Notes under the pieces: generated by a model
Database searches by the model: none
What the model saw: only the letters and a program-made list of their open reading frames with translations
What the model was told of the DNA's origin: nothing
Translations under genes and position numbers: made by a program
Shown: in pieces, positions 19,662 through 29,585 of the stretch
How positions within the stretch are numbered: the first letter of the stretch is position 1
Layout of the letters: every line of letters begins with the position of its first letter
DNA from: Acidobacteriota bacterium
Lineage (GTDB): Bacteria > Acidobacteriota > Vicinamibacteria > Vicinamibacterales > JAKQTR01
Direction: 5' to 3'
NCBI GenBank assembly: GCA_029562975.1
Contig: JAKQTR010000043.1
Location: 1 to 64,000, forward strand
Length of the DNA: 64,000 nucleotides

Positions 19662-22418
19662 GTGAGCGTTCATCGGTTCCTCGCCGCGCCGCTGGCCGGC
19701 GGGCTCCTGGCCGTCATGGCCGCCGCTAGCGCCATGGCCCAGCCCGCAGCCGGCATCGACATCCCCTACAAGAGGTTCGTCCTCAAGAACGGCCTCACCC
19801 TCATCGTCCACGAGGACCGCAAGGCCCCCATCGTCGCCGTGAACGTCTGGTACCACGTCGGCTCGAAGAACGAGCAGCCGGGGCGGACGGGCTTCGCCCA
19901 TCTGTTCGAGCACCTGATGTTCAACGGCAGCGAGCACTTCGACGACGACTACTTCAAGGTGCTCGATCGCCTCGGGGCCACCGATCTCAACGGCACCACG
20001 AACGAGGACCGGACGAACTACTTCCAGAACGTGCCCACGCGGGCGCTCGACACGGCCCTCTGGATGGAGTCGGACCGCATGGGCCACCTGCTCGGCGCCA
20101 TCACGCAGGCGAAGCTGGACGAGCAGCGCGGCGTCGTGCAGAACGAGAAGCGCCAGGGCGAGAACGAGCCGTACGGCAAGGTGGACCTGGCCATTGCCGA
20201 GGCGACCTATCCGAAGGGCCATCCCTATTCGTGGACGGTCATCGGCTCGATGGAGGATCTCGCCGCCGCCTCGCTGGACGACGTGAAGAAGTGGTTCACC
20301 TCGTACTACGGCCCGTCGAACGCCGTGCTCGTCATCGCCGGCGACATCGACGCGGAGACCGCGCGGCAGAAGGTCGAGCGCTACTTCGGCGACATCCCGC
20401 CGGGGCCTCCGGTGACGAAGCACCAGGCGTGGATCGCCAAGCGCACGGGCGAGCAGCGGCAGGTCATGGAGGACCGCGTCCCGATGGCGCGGATCTACAT
20501 GGTGTGGAACGTGCCGCAGTGGGGCTCGGCCGACGCGGACCTGCTCGGCCTGGCGGCGAACGTGCTGGCCACGGGCAAGACGTCGCGCCTCTACAAGCGG
20601 CTGGTCTACGACGATCAGATCGCGACGGACGTCTCCGCGTCGCTCGATTCGCGCGAGATCGCGAGCCAGTTCTACGTCATGGCCACGGTGCGGCCCGGCA
20701 TCGCCCCCGCGAAGGTGGAGCAGGCCCTGCGCGAGGAGCTGGCCGCGCTGCTGAAGGACGGGCCGACGCCGGCCGAACTGGAGCGCGTCAAGACGCAGCG
20801 GCGGGCGGCGTTCGTCAGGGGCGTCGAGCGCATCGGCGGGTTCGGCGGCAAGTCCGACGTCCTGGCGCAGGGCGAGGTCTACGCGGGGAACCCGGAGCAG
20901 CATGCGATCACGCAGCGGCGCATCGCCGAGGCGACGCCGGCGGCCGTGCGCGACGCCTCCTCGCGCTGGCTCTCCGACGGCGTGTACGTCCTCGAGGTGC
21001 GGCCCTTCCCGCAGTACGCCACGACGCCGTCCACGGTGGACCGGTCCGCCGTGCCGACGCCCGGCGCGCCGCCGGCGGTGCGCTTCCCGGCGTTCGAGCG
21101 CGCCACGCTGGCCAACGGCCTGAAGCTCGTCGTCGCCCCGCGGCAGAGCGTGCCGCAGGTCAACCTCACGCTGCTCGTGGACTCCGGCTTCGCCGCCGAC
21201 CAGTCCGCGCTGCCCGGGACGGCCAGCCTCGCCCTCGACATGATGGACGAGGGCACGGCGAGCCGCTCGGCGCTCCAGATCGCCGAGGACGTGGCCGGCC
21301 TCGGCGCGACGCTGAGCCTCGGCGCGACGCTCGACACCGCGGCCGTGCGGATGTCGGCGCTCAAGGAGAACCTCGACGCCTCGCTGGCCATCTTCGGCGA
21401 CGTCGTCCTCAACCCGTCGTTCCCCGCCGACGAGCTCGAGCGGCTCCGGCGGCGGCGCCTCGCCCAGATCCAGCAGGAGGGCGCCCAGCCCATCGGGATC
21501 GCGCTGCGGGTGCTGCCGGGCCTGATCTACGGCCCCGGCCACGCCTACGGCCTGCCGCTGACGGGCTCGGGCACGATCGAGTCGGTCGGCCGGATCACCC
21601 GGGACACCCTGTTGAAGTTCCACGGCGACTACTTCAAGCCCTCCAACGCGACCCTGATCGTCGTCGGCGCGACGACCATGGCCGAGATCAAGCCGCGCAT
21701 CGAGAAGCTGTTCGCCGCGTGGAAGCCGGGCCCGGTGCCGGCCAGGAACGTGCGCACGGTGGCGGCGGCCAAGGCGCAGGCCGTCTACGTGATCGACCGC
21801 CCCGGCGCCGAGCAGTCGCTGATCCTCGCCGGCCACGTGGCCCCGCCGAAGTCGAACCCGGACGAGATCGCCATCGAGGCGATGAACGCCGTGCTCGGCG
21901 GGCAATTCGTGTCGCGGATCAACATGAACATCCGCGAGGACAAGCACTGGTCGTACGGCGCCCAGACGCTGTTCTGGGACGCCCGCGGCCAGCGCCCCTT
22001 CATCGTCTACGCGCCGGTGCAGACCGACAAGACGAAGGAAGCCATCCAGGAGATCCAGAAGGAGCTGCGGGGGATCCTCGGCCAGATCCCGGTGAGCGCC
22101 GAGGAGCTCGCCGCCGCGAAGAACGCGCTCGTGCTGACGCTGCCGGGCCAGTGGGAGACGATGTCGGCCGTCGGCGCGACGCTGCAGCAGCTGGTGACGT
22201 TCGGCTTGCCGGACGATTACTTCGACACGTACGGGGCGAAGGTCGGCGCCCTCGGCGCGGCCGACCTCGTCCGCGCGGCGAAGGTCTCCGTGCATCCCGA
22301 CAGCGTCGTCTGGGTCGTCGTCGGCGATCTGAAGAAGATCGAAGCGCCGCTCAAGGCGCTCGGGCTGGGCGACATCCGGCTGCTCGACGCCGACGGGAAG
22401 GTGAAGCCCGGTTCGTGA
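19662..22418 (+). CDS. Secreted M16-family zinc metallopeptidase with two tandem M16 units
   Basis: The 918-residue protein begins with a Sec signal ending near AMAQP (residue 27). The first M16 unit has the inverted zinc motif HLFEH (His80, Glu83, His84), followed by the downstream Glu in QNEKRQGENEP. The second unit (about residues 480-900) lacks an HxxEH and should be the non-catalytic partner, as in pitrilysin-type and MPP-like single-chain enzymes. The fold forms a clamshell that degrades peptides, here in the periplasm. The GTG start at 19662 has GGAGG six bases upstream. A strong hairpin follows the stop. Together with the cyclophilin and M1 peptidase downstream it makes an exported protein-turnover cluster. 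Confidence 0.9.
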   Translation: MSVHRFLAAPLAGGLLAVMAAASAMAQPAAGIDIPYKRFVLKNGLTLIVHEDRKAPIVAVNVWYHVGSKNEQPGRTGFAHLFEHLMFNGSEHFDDDYFKVLDRLGATDLNGTTNEDRTNYFQNVPTRALDTALWMESDRMGHLLGAITQAKLDEQRGVVQNEKRQGENEPYGKVDLAIAEATYPKGHPYSWTVIGSMEDLAAASLDDVKKWFTSYYGPSNAVLVIAGDIDAETARQKVERYFGDIPPGPPVTKHQAWIAKRTGEQRQVMEDRVPMARIYMVWNVPQWGSADADLLGLAANVLATGKTSRLYKRLVYDDQIATDVSASLDSREIASQFYVMATVRPGIAPAKVEQALREELAALLKDGPTPAELERVKTQRRAAFVRGVERIGGFGGKSDVLAQGEVYAGNPEQHAITQRRIAEATPAAVRDASSRWLSDGVYVLEVRPFPQYATTPSTVDRSAVPTPGAPPAVRFPAFERATLANGLKLVVAPRQSVPQVNLTLLVDSGFAADQSALPGTASLALDMMDEGTASRSALQIAEDVAGLGATLSLGATLDTAAVRMSALKENLDASLAIFGDVVLNPSFPADELERLRRRRLAQIQQEGAQPIGIALRVLPGLIYGPGHAYGLPLTGSGTIESVGRITRDTLLKFHGDYFKPSNATLIVVGATTMAEIKPRIEKLFAAWKPGPVPARNVRTVAAAKAQAVYVIDRPGAEQSLILAGHVAPPKSNPDEIAIEAMNAVLGGQFVSRINMNIREDKHWSYGAQTLFWDARGQRPFIVYAPVQTDKTKEAIQEIQKELRGILGQIPVSAEELAAAKNALVLTLPGQWETMSAVGATLQQLVTFGLPDDYFDTYGAKVGALGAADLVRAAKVSVHPDSVVWVVVGDLKKIEAPLKALGLGDIRLLDADGKVKPGS

Positions 22419-22464
22419 GCGCGGCGCCCGGACACGGCGGGTTCTGCGGTACGATGCGTTGACT

Positions 22465-22498
22465 GGCCCCGCCCCCGGGGCGCCGGCAGGGCGGGGCC
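22465..22498. terminator. Hairpin between M16 peptidase and cyclophilin genes
   Basis: A 10-bp stem (GGCCCCGCCC with GGGCGGGGCC) with a 14-base loop lies 47 bases after the M16 peptidase stop and just before the ribosome site of the cyclophilin gene. It is probably a terminator or attenuator; there is no U-tract. Confidence 0.45.
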
Positions 22499-22517
22499 GT
22501 TGCGAGGAGGCAACCCG

Positions 22518-23120
22518 ATGAGACGTCTGCTGTTCTGCGGCCTGCTGGTGCCGGCCGTCGTCCTGGCCGGCACAATCAGCCTGGAGGCCAAGTTGAAGCC
22601 TGGAATCTACGCGCACTTCACCACCCCGCTGGGCAAGTTCACGGTCCGGCTGTTCGACGACAAGGCGCCGAAGACCGTCGCCAACTTCGTCGGACTGGCC
22701 GAGGGCACGAAGGAGTGGACCGATCCCAAGACGGGCAGCAAGGTGAAGCGCCCCTTCTACGAGGGCCTCATCTTCCACCGCGTCATCGACGGCTTCATGA
22801 TTCAGGGCGGCGATCCGCTCGGCGTCGGCACCGGCGGCCCTGGCTACAAGTTCGAGGACGAGTTCCACAAGGACCTGCGCCACTCGAAAGAGGGCATCCT
22901 CTCGATGGCGAACGCCGGGCCGAACACGAACGGCAGCCAGTTCTTCATCACCCTCGGCCCCACGCCGCACCTCAACGATCACCATTCCGTGTTCGGCGAG
23001 GTGGTCGAGGGCATGGACGTCGTGAGGAAGATCGGCAAGGTGCCGAAGGCCCCGGGCGACAGGCCGGTGACGCCGGTCACGATGAGCGTGACGATCGAGC
23101 GGGTTCCGGCGGGCAAGTAG
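22518..23120 (+). CDS. Exported cyclophilin-type peptidyl-prolyl cis-trans isomerase
   Basis: This 200-residue protein has a hydrophobic signal (about residues 3-20) and a single cyclophilin domain. Characteristic segments are [38 protein letters not shown] with the catalytic Arg in [24 protein letters not shown] and [14 protein letters not shown]. It should catalyse prolyl isomerisation during folding of exported proteins. The ATG at 22518 follows GAGGAGG. An in-frame upstream GTG at 22500 lacks such a site. It lies between two secreted peptidases on the same strand, in keeping with a periplasmic quality-control role. Confidence 0.92.
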   Translation: MRRLLFCGLLVPAVVLAGTISLEAKLKPGIYAHFTTPLGKFTVRLFDDKAPKTVANFVGLAEGTKEWTDPKTGSKVKRPFYEGLIFHRVIDGFMIQGGDPLGVGTGGPGYKFEDEFHKDLRHSKEGILSMANAGPNTNGSQFFITLGPTPHLNDHHSVFGEVVEGMDVVRKIGKVPKAPGDRPVTPVTMSVTIERVPAGK

Positions 23121-23196
23121 CCAACATGGGGGCTGGGCGCCGGGCGCTGGTGTGACGCGCCTGGCCCCTCGCCCCTTTCACCCTGCGGAGTCCGCC

Positions 23197-25287
23197 ATGC
23201 GCCGCATCGCCGCAGCGATGATCCTGGCCCTCCCTGGCGTCCTTGCGGCGCTGCCTGCCGCCGCCGATCCGCTCCCGGCGGTGTCCGATCGGGTGGTTCA
23301 GTACCACATCAGGGCCGCGCTCGACACGGCCAGCCGCCAGATCACCGGGACGGAGACGCTGACCTGGCGCAACCCGTCCGCGGCGGATGCCGTGTCCGAG
23401 CTGCAGTTCCACCTCTACCTGAACGCCTTCAAGAACACGAGGACCACGTTCATGAGGGAGTCGGGCGGCCGGATGCGCGGCGCGTCGGCCGGCGCGGACT
23501 CGTGGGGCTGGATCGACGTCACGTCCATCAGGACGGCCGCCGGCGCCGACCTGAAGCCGTCGCTGGCCTTCATCCAGCCCGACGACGGCAACCCGGACGA
23601 TCAGACGGTGGCGCGGGTCGTTCTGCCCGAACCCGTGTCGCCCGGCAGGTCGGTGACGCTGGAGATCTCGTTCACCTCCCAACTCCCGCGGGTCTTCGCC
23701 CGGACGGGCTACGAGGGCGACTTCTACCTCGCGGGCCAGTGGTTCCCGAAGCTCGGCGTGTACGAGCCGGCCGGCATGCGCGGGCGCGCGGCGAGCGGCT
23801 GGAACTGCCACCAGTACCATGCCGAGTCCGAGTTCTACGCCGACTACGGCACCTTCACCGTCGAGATCACCGTTCCGTCGAACTTCGTCGTCGGCGCCAC
23901 CGGCGCGCGCACCAGCGAGCGGAGGCACGCCAACGGCACGACGACGCACGTCTTCGAGCAGGCCGACGTCCACGACTTCGCGTGGACGGCCGACCCGGAC
24001 TACCTCGTCGTCAAGGAGACGTTTTCGGCGGAGCGCGACGTCACGCCCGCCGAGTACGAGCGCACCGCGAAGCTGCTCGGCCGGACGCCGGACGAGGTGA
24101 GGCTCTCGGACGTCGAGATCACCGTGCTCCTGCAGCCCGATCACCGGCCGCAGGCGCGCCGGCACATCGAGGCGGCCAAGGCGGGCCTGAAGTGGTACGG
24201 GCTCTGGTACGGCAGGTATCCCTACAAGACGCTGACGGTCGTGGATCCGGCGCCGGGCGCGAGCGGCGCCGGCGGCATGGAGTATCCGACCTTCATCACC
24301 GCGGGCACGCTGTGGCTGTTCAACCGCTGGCCGTTCGATCGGATCCGCATGCTCGAGGAGGTGACGATTCACGAGTTCGGCCACCAGTTCTGGTACGCGC
24401 TCGTCGGCAACAACGAGTTCGAGGAAGCCTGGCTGGACGAAGGGCTCAACACGTGGTCCACGGCCAAGGCGATGCTGGCGACCTACGGGCGCGGCCGGTC
24501 GGCGGTCGAGTTCCTCGGCTTCACGATGGACGACGAGGAAGCGCTGCGCGTGCGGAACAGCCCGGAGGCGCGCTACAACCGGATCCTCGCCGCCGCCTGG
24601 GACTACACGCCGTCCAGCGAGTACGGGTTCTACGCGTACGAGAAGCCGGCCCTGGCGCTGGCGACGCTCGAGGGCTACCTGGGCGAGCAGGCCATGGCGC
24701 GGCTCATGCGGACCTACCACGAGCGGTGGCGGTTCAAACACCCGCGCAGCGAGGACTTCTTCGCCCTGGTCGACGAGATGACCGGCCGGGACTGGAGCTG
24801 GTACTTCGACCAGGTCGTGCGCGGCACCGACGCCGTGGATTACGACGTCGGATCGGCGTCCTCCGTCCTGGTGAAGCGCGGGCGCGGCGTCTTCGACGGC
24901 CCCGGCGGGCGCACAACGGTGTCCGCCGCCGACGCCGCGAAGGCCGACGCCGAAGCCGAGCGCACGGGGAAGGGCGTGTACCGGACGGTCGTCGTCGTCC
25001 GGCGCAGCGGCGGCGTGCGCCTGCCGGTCGAGGTCGCGTTCAAGTTCGAGGGGAAGCCCGTCGAACGCCAGGCCTGGGACGGCCGCGCGACGTTCAGGAA
25101 GTTCGTCTTCGAGCGGCCGGAGAAGCTGGAGTGGGTCGACGTGGATCCGGACCGCAGGATCGCGCTGGACGCGAACTGGCTGAACAACGGAAGGCGGCTC
25201 AGGGCCGACAGCCGCCCGGCGGCGAGCTGGACGGCAAGGTGGCTGTTCGTCATCCAGCACCTCATCACCGCCGTGGGCCTGATGTAG
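23197..25287 (+). CDS. Secreted M1-family zinc aminopeptidase
   Basis: The 696-residue protein has a Sec signal (to about residue 23, AAADP) and the gluzincin active site HEFGHQFWY (His392, Glu393, His396) with the third zinc ligand Glu415 in AWLDEGLNTWS, exactly the M1 spacing. GGMEYP at 359-364 is the equivalent of the GAMEN exopeptidase motif. N-terminal beta domain and C-terminal region are present, and the protein ends with a hydrophobic stretch (WLFVIQHLITAVGLM) that could be a membrane anchor. The ATG at 23197 follows CGGAG; an upstream GTG at 23152 is in frame but would bury the signal. The following membrane-protein gene starts 23 bases later. Confidence 0.9.
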   Translation: MRRIAAAMILALPGVLAALPAAADPLPAVSDRVVQYHIRAALDTASRQITGTETLTWRNPSAADAVSELQFHLYLNAFKNTRTTFMRESGGRMRGASAGADSWGWIDVTSIRTAAGADLKPSLAFIQPDDGNPDDQTVARVVLPEPVSPGRSVTLEISFTSQLPRVFARTGYEGDFYLAGQWFPKLGVYEPAGMRGRAASGWNCHQYHAESEFYADYGTFTVEITVPSNFVVGATGARTSERRHANGTTTHVFEQADVHDFAWTADPDYLVVKETFSAERDVTPAEYERTAKLLGRTPDEVRLSDVEITVLLQPDHRPQARRHIEAAKAGLKWYGLWYGRYPYKTLTVVDPAPGASGAGGMEYPTFITAGTLWLFNRWPFDRIRMLEEVTIHEFGHQFWYALVGNNEFEEAWLDEGLNTWSTAKAMLATYGRGRSAVEFLGFTMDDEEALRVRNSPEARYNRILAAAWDYTPSSEYGFYAYEKPALALATLEGYLGEQAMARLMRTYHERWRFKHPRSEDFFALVDEMTGRDWSWYFDQVVRGTDAVDYDVGSASSVLVKRGRGVFDGPGGRTTVSAADAAKADAEAERTGKGVYRTVVVVRRSGGVRLPVEVAFKFEGKPVERQAWDGRATFRKFVFERPEKLEWVDVDPDRRIALDANWLNNGRRLRADSRPAASWTARWLFVIQHLITAVGLM

Positions 25288-25310
25288 GGCCGGCTGCCGG
25301 AGGCATCACG

Positions 25311-26231
25311 ATGATCGCGAGCGTCAGGGCCGGTCTGAGAGCGGCCGCCTCGCAGCCAAAGCTCCCGCTGCTCGTCTGGGGGTGGTACGCCCTGCTGGCC
25401 CTCGTGCCGATCCTGCCGGTCTTCTCGGCGTGGAACGCCGTGCTGGGCCCGTCGACGGAGGCCCAGAAGATCCTGCGGCGGTTCGACATCTCGGTGTACG
25501 CCGACCTGGTGCAGGACAGCGCCGCGAGCGCCATGGGCTCGCCGCTGCGCGGGCTGATCGCGGCGCTCGCCGTGGCGGCGATCTCCAGCGCCTTCGTGTT
25601 CGGCGGCACCGTCGAGGTCCTAGGCAGAGGGGGCGAGCCGGGCCCGTTCCTGCAGCGGTTCTTCAGCGGCGGAGGACGGTACTTCGGCCGGTTCCTCAGG
25701 CTCGCGCTCGTCGCCGCGGCGTCCGCGCTCCTCGCCGCCGGCGCCGTGTCGGCGGCCGTGGCCGGGGCCCTGTCGCCGCTCGGCGGCTCCGAGTGGGAGC
25801 CGGCCCGGTACCTGGCTGCCGCCCTGACGGCGGCGGCGGCGCTCGCGACTGCCGGCTTGTTCCTGCTCGCCCTCGACTACGCGCGCATTCAGGTCGCGCG
25901 CGACGGTTCCCGCGGCATGTTGAAGGCCTACCTCGGCGGGCTGGGCTTCACGCTGCGGAACCTGGCGAGCGTGTTCGGCGTCGCCATCGCGTTCGCGCTG
26001 ATGCTGGCGGCGCTGGCGCTCGCCTACCTCGCCTACGAGGCCAATACGCCGGCCGCCGGCAGCTGGGGCGCCATTGCCGCCCTTTCGATCGTCATGCAGG
26101 CGATCGTGTTCGGCCGGGTGTTCCTGCGCGTCGCGATGGTCGGCGCCGAACGGCACCTCGACCTGGCCAGGCGCCCGGCGGCACGGCCCGCGCCGGCGGG
26201 ACCGTCCCCCGGGCCTACGTCGCCGGCGTGA
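25311..26231 (+). CDS. Polytopic membrane protein, function unknown
   Basis: This 306-residue protein has about six hydrophobic segments (near residues 19-40, 75-100, 125-150, 165-190, 215-240 and 245-265), with Arg-rich short loops, and a Pro/Ala-rich C-terminal tail. Overall layout, with an early amphipathic region and a GGGRYFGRFLRL loop, resembles bacterial proteins annotated only as hypothetical or DUF-type membrane proteins next to M1 peptidases. GGAGG lies seven bases before the ATG and the gene begins 23 bases after the M1 peptidase, so the two are probably cotranscribed. Its 3' end overlaps the convergent DUF1080 gene by 17 bases. Confidence 0.7.
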   Translation: MIASVRAGLRAAASQPKLPLLVWGWYALLALVPILPVFSAWNAVLGPSTEAQKILRRFDISVYADLVQDSAASAMGSPLRGLIAALAVAAISSAFVFGGTVEVLGRGGEPGPFLQRFFSGGGRYFGRFLRLALVAAASALLAAGAVSAAVAGALSPLGGSEWEPARYLAAALTAAAALATAGLFLLALDYARIQVARDGSRGMLKAYLGGLGFTLRNLASVFGVAIAFALMLAALALAYLAYEANTPAAGSWGAIAALSIVMQAIVFGRVFLRVAMVGAERHLDLARRPAARPAPAGPSPGPTSPA

Positions 26232-27144
26232 CGACGATGTTGCGGAAGCGGACCTTGCCGTGGTCGCCCTGCAGCATGAGCGGGCCCGGCTCCTCTTCGA
26301 ACGGGCTCAGCGCGCCGCCGGTGATCCCCTCGACGACGCCGTTGACGACCAGCTGGCCGTTGAGCGTGACCTTCACCTGCCGGCCGACGAACTCGACGTC
26401 CAGCGTCTGCCACTCGCCGGCCGGCTTCGTCGCGTCGAGCGCGGGCGCGAGGCGGCTGTACACCGCGCCGCAGCCGTGGGTGTCGAGCGCCATCTTCGCG
26501 TCCGGGTTGTCGAGGATCTGCAGCTCGTACCGGCCCCGCAGGTAGACGCCGCTGTTCGACTTCGGCTCCACGTTGAATTCGAGATGGAGCTTCATGTCGA
26601 GGAACGTGCGGTCGCTCACCAAGTCCGAGTTGCCCTTGGGTTGCACCACCGCCAGCTCGCCGTCGACCACGGCCCAGCCGTTTTGCGCCTTCGGGTCCCG
26701 CGCGTGCCACCCGTCGAGCGTTTTGCCGTCGAACATCTTCACGGGCGCGCCCCAGACCGGCGCCTTCCTCGAGAGCAGGAGCGGGGCCCTGCGGCCCTCG
26801 AATTCGTTCGTCCGGCCGTTGACGTACGTGACCCGGCCCTTGAGCGTCTTGCCCTCCAGGCGCGCCTCGAAGACGTCCTGCTTGCCTGCCGGGCCTCGAA
26901 CGATGCGGAGGGCGCCGTCGCTGACTTCGACGCTCGCGGCGGGCGTGAAGCTGCCCGAGCGCCACACCAGGCCGCCGGTCAGGCCGTCTCCCGCCTTGTC
27001 CACCTGGAAGCCGCCGCTGACGAACGTGTCGGCGGCATCGGTGATCCTGACGTTCCACGTCCCGACGTAGTCGTCCGCCTTCGGCGCCTGGGCCGGGGCG
27101 TGCGCCGCGAGCGCCGCGGCCAGAGCGAGACTGAGTGCGGTCAT
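26215..27144 (-). CDS. Secreted DUF1080 (3-keto-disaccharide hydrolase-like) protein
   Basis: This 309-residue protein has a short signal (residues 1-19, ending AQAPK), an N-terminal beta domain of about 110 residues (YVGTWNVRITDAADTFVSGG onward) and a C-terminal DUF1080 domain starting FDGKTLDGWHARD and containing the conserved SNSGVYLRGRYELQI and EWQTLDVEFVG. The DUF1080 fold is a concanavalin-like jelly roll; some members hydrolyse 3-keto-glycosides and others only bind glycans. AAGGA lies eight bases before the ATG. Many such proteins accompany Gfo/Idh/MocA oxidoreductases, which also occur later in this window, though not adjacent here. Confidence 0.85.
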   Translation of the reverse strand: MTALSLALAAALAAHAPAQAPKADDYVGTWNVRITDAADTFVSGGFQVDKAGDGLTGGLVWRSGSFTPAASVEVSDGALRIVRGPAGKQDVFEARLEGKTLKGRVTYVNGRTNEFEGRRAPLLLSRKAPVWGAPVKMFDGKTLDGWHARDPKAQNGWAVVDGELAVVQPKGNSDLVSDRTFLDMKLHLEFNVEPKSNSGVYLRGRYELQILDNPDAKMALDTHGCGAVYSRLAPALDATKPAGEWQTLDVEFVGRQVKVTLNGQLVVNGVVEGITGGALSPFEEEPGPLMLQGDHGKVRFRNIVVTPAT

Positions 27145-27227
27145 GTGGATGTCCTTTCGACGCGCCGGCGGCCGGGGCCGCCTCGGCGCCCTGAAGACGG
27201 GCCGGCCGCCGAGCGGCCGGGCCCGTG

Positions 27228-28370
27228 TCACTCGTTCACGTGCACGACCTTCGCCGGCGGGAACCCGTTGAACCACGTCGCCGACGCGTTGCTGTAGGCC
27301 CCGATGTCCAGCGAGTACACCAGATCGTCCAGCTGCAGGTCCGGCAGCATCTCCGCCTGCGAGATCGTGTCCAGCCCGTCGCAGGTCCGGCCGAACACCG
27401 CGCTCACCTCGGCCGGCCCCTTCTTGAAGGCGTGGATGCGGTACGGGCAGTGGTCGAAGATGATGCCCGAGTACGTGTGGTAGACGCTGTCGTCGATGTA
27501 GTAGCAGGTCTTCCCGTCGCGCACCGCCTTGCCGATGACGGTGGCGATGGACGTGATGGCGGTGGCCACGAAGAACCGGCCCGGCTCGGCGATGATCTCG
27601 ACGTCGCCGGGAAACAGCCGGTCGATCTCCGCGTTGATCCTCCGGGCCAGCAGGCTGAAGGGCGGCACGTGCCGGTTGTAGCGCACCGGGAAGCCCCCGC
27701 CGATGTCCAGGACCCTGAGGTCGAAGCCCCGCGACGCGGCCTCCCGCATGACCGCCGCCGACATGTTCAGCGCCTGGACGTAGTTCTCGAAGTTCGTGCA
27801 CTGGCTGCCGACGTGGAAGCTCAGCCCCTCCACCTCCAGCCCGGCGGCGCGGGCCTCTTCCATCAGCGACACCGCCTCGCCGGGGTCGCACCCGAACTTC
27901 GAGGAGAGCTCCACCATCGACCCGGTGTTCGGCACCCGGATCCGCAGCAGCAGCCCGGCGCGGGGCGCGAACTCGCGGATCTTGACGACTTCGGTCCCGT
28001 TGTCGAAGGTCACGAGCGGCTTGTACTTGTCGAGGGACTCGAGCGTCTCCTTGGCCTTCACCGGGTTCGCGTAGACGATCTTGTCCCACACGAAGTCCTG
28101 CCGCACCCGCGCGGGCCGGTGGCGGATGAGGTCGTACACCAGCATGAACTCGGACAGGGACGCCACGTCGAAGCTGGCGCCGGCCTTGAACAGCGTCCGG
28201 ACGATCTCGGGCGCGGGATTCGCCTTCACCGCGTAGTACCCCTGCACCCGCGGCAGGAGCCGCTTGAACGTCGCGTAGTTCTCCCGGATGGCGTCGTGGT
28301 TCACCACCACGAGCGGGGTCCCGTGCTCCCAGGCGAGGTCCTGAAGCTGCTTCGCGGTCAGCCTGGCCAT
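27228..28370 (-). CDS. Group IV (alanine-racemase-fold) PLP decarboxylase, probably ornithine decarboxylase-like
   Basis: The 380-residue enzyme has the PLP lysine Lys49 in YYAVKANP, the FHVGSQ segment, the glycine-rich phosphate loop LDIGGGFP, the EPGR motif (262-265) and the substrate-side GRTCDGLD with Cys330 and Asp331. These are the diagnostic residues of eukaryotic-type ornithine/lysine decarboxylases and set it apart from diaminopimelate decarboxylase. It should make putrescine (or cadaverine) in the cytoplasm. Its ATG lies three bases after the stop of the deoxyhypusine-synthase-like gene, so the two are one transcriptional unit. The likely flow is ornithine to putrescine, then aminobutyl transfer by the partner; which polyamine results is inference. 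Confidence 0.85.
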   Translation of the reverse strand: MARLTAKQLQDLAWEHGTPLVVVNHDAIRENYATFKRLLPRVQGYYAVKANPAPEIVRTLFKAGASFDVASLSEFMLVYDLIRHRPARVRQDFVWDKIVYANPVKAKETLESLDKYKPLVTFDNGTEVVKIREFAPRAGLLLRIRVPNTGSMVELSSKFGCDPGEAVSLMEEARAAGLEVEGLSFHVGSQCTNFENYVQALNMSAAVMREAASRGFDLRVLDIGGGFPVRYNRHVPPFSLLARRINAEIDRLFPGDVEIIAEPGRFFVATAITSIATVIGKAVRDGKTCYYIDDSVYHTYSGIIFDHCPYRIHAFKKGPAEVSAVFGRTCDGLDTISQAEMLPDLQLDDLVYSLDIGAYSNASATWFNGFPPAKVVHVNE

Positions 28371-28373
28371 GGC

Positions 28374-29585
28374 TCAGTCCAGAACGGGAGCGGACCCGTC
28401 GATCATCCTGACCTTGTTGTGCGCGAAGTACTCCCGCGTCAGCGCCTTCACCATCGCGGGCCGCGCGTCGTACAGACGGCGCAGCGGCCGCGGCTTGTGC
28501 CGCGCCAGCGCGTAGTGCGTCAGGATGGGCATCGCGATAGTCGTGTCGGTGTAGCAGACCACGGCGTCGGGGAGCCGGGCGGGGTCCACCTTGCCCCAGC
28601 TCACCGCCTCGCTCGGCGTGGCGCCGCTCAGGCCGCCGGTGTCCGGCCGCGCGTCGGTCACCTGCAGGAAGTAGTCCTGGCCGAACTCCTTGATGCGCAG
28701 GACCTCCTGGATCTGGGGCTCGGTCTGCAGCATGAAGTTCTTCGGGCTCCCGCCGCCCCACAGCACCACGCCGCTCTTGCCGCCGGACCGCTTGGCCGCG
28801 AGCACGAACGCGGTCGTCTCGTTGACGTCGATGGACGGATTCACTCGCAGCTTGCTGCCCCTGAGCTCGACGCCAGCCACGTTCATGCCGATGGTCGAGT
28901 CGCCGGGAGACGAGGTGTAGCACGGCACGCCGGCCCGGTACGCCGCCGCGAGCAGCGACACGTTCTTCAGCCCCGCCTTCCGCTCCCACTCGGCGGCGTA
29001 CTTCCCGAGCAGGTGGTGCAGCTCGGCCGTCCCCATCTCGCGCTGGAACTCGGGCTGCAGGAGGATGGCCCGCAGGATCTCGTCGGTCGCCATCAGGCAG
29101 TCGCTGTACCCCATCAGCACGTCGTACACGCGGACGATGTCGTTGTCGCGCAGCTCGGTGTCGTCCATCCTGAAGCTGCCCATGCGGATCGGGTAGTCCA
29201 GGGCGAAATGCAGGTCGTGGTACAGGATGGCGCCCGTGGAGACGATCCAGTCCACGAAGCCCGCCCGGATGAGCGGCACGATCGACGACACGCCCAGGCC
29301 GGCGGGAGTGAGCGCGCCGGACAGGCTCATGCCGATCGTCACGTCGGGCTCGAGCATCTTCTCGACAAACAGCTGACAGCCCTCGCGGAGCCGCCCCGAG
29401 TTGTACGCGAGGAACGCGTCGTCCACCAGGTCGGCGAGCTTCTCCCTGCCGGTCACGTTGCGGGGCAGTACGCGCCGGCCGGAGAAGTACTTCTGCCGCT
29501 GCGGCAGGGCCTTCTTCTTCATCCACTCGGGCATCTCCGACAGGTCCTTGCGGTAGCGGACGTGGGCGGTCTTCTTCTTCGTCAT
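28374..29585 (-). CDS. Deoxyhypusine synthase-like protein (possible homospermidine synthase)
   Basis: This 403-residue protein belongs to the deoxyhypusine synthase family. It has the NAD-site stretches [12 protein letters not shown] and [16 protein letters not shown], the late [12 protein letters not shown] and the catalytic-lysine region [10 protein letters not shown] (Lys332, equivalent to the essential lysine of the eukaryotic enzyme). Bacteria lack eIF5A, the normal substrate; several bacterial members are thought to make homospermidine or related polyamines from putrescine or spermidine. Its tight coupling to an ornithine-decarboxylase-like gene supports a polyamine role. The ATG at 29585 gives the expected length, with GGAG about eleven bases upstream; longer in-frame extensions to 30005 run into the opposing gene. 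Confidence 0.82.
   Translation of the reverse strand: MTKKKTAHVRYRKDLSEMPEWMKKKALPQRQKYFSGRRVLPRNVTGREKLADLVDDAFLAYNSGRLREGCQLFVEKMLEPDVTIGMSLSGALTPAGLGVSSIVPLIRAGFVDWIVSTGAILYHDLHFALDYPIRMGSFRMDDTELRDNDIVRVYDVLMGYSDCLMATDEILRAILLQPEFQREMGTAELHHLLGKYAAEWERKAGLKNVSLLAAAYRAGVPCYTSSPGDSTIGMNVAGVELRGSKLRVNPSIDVNETTAFVLAAKRSGGKSGVVLWGGGSPKNFMLQTEPQIQEVLRIKEFGQDYFLQVTDARPDTGGLSGATPSEAVSWGKVDPARLPDAVVCYTDTTIAMPILTHYALARHKPRPLRRLYDARPAMVKALTREYFAHNKVRMIDGSAPVLD

Noticed and set aside
19428-22985. A minus-strand open frame of over 1,180 codons opposite the M16 peptidase and cyclophilin genes
   Set aside because: The plus strand has clear peptidase and isomerase motifs, and the antisense frame is rich in Arg, Ala, Gly and Pro without any domain; long antisense frames are expected at this GC content.
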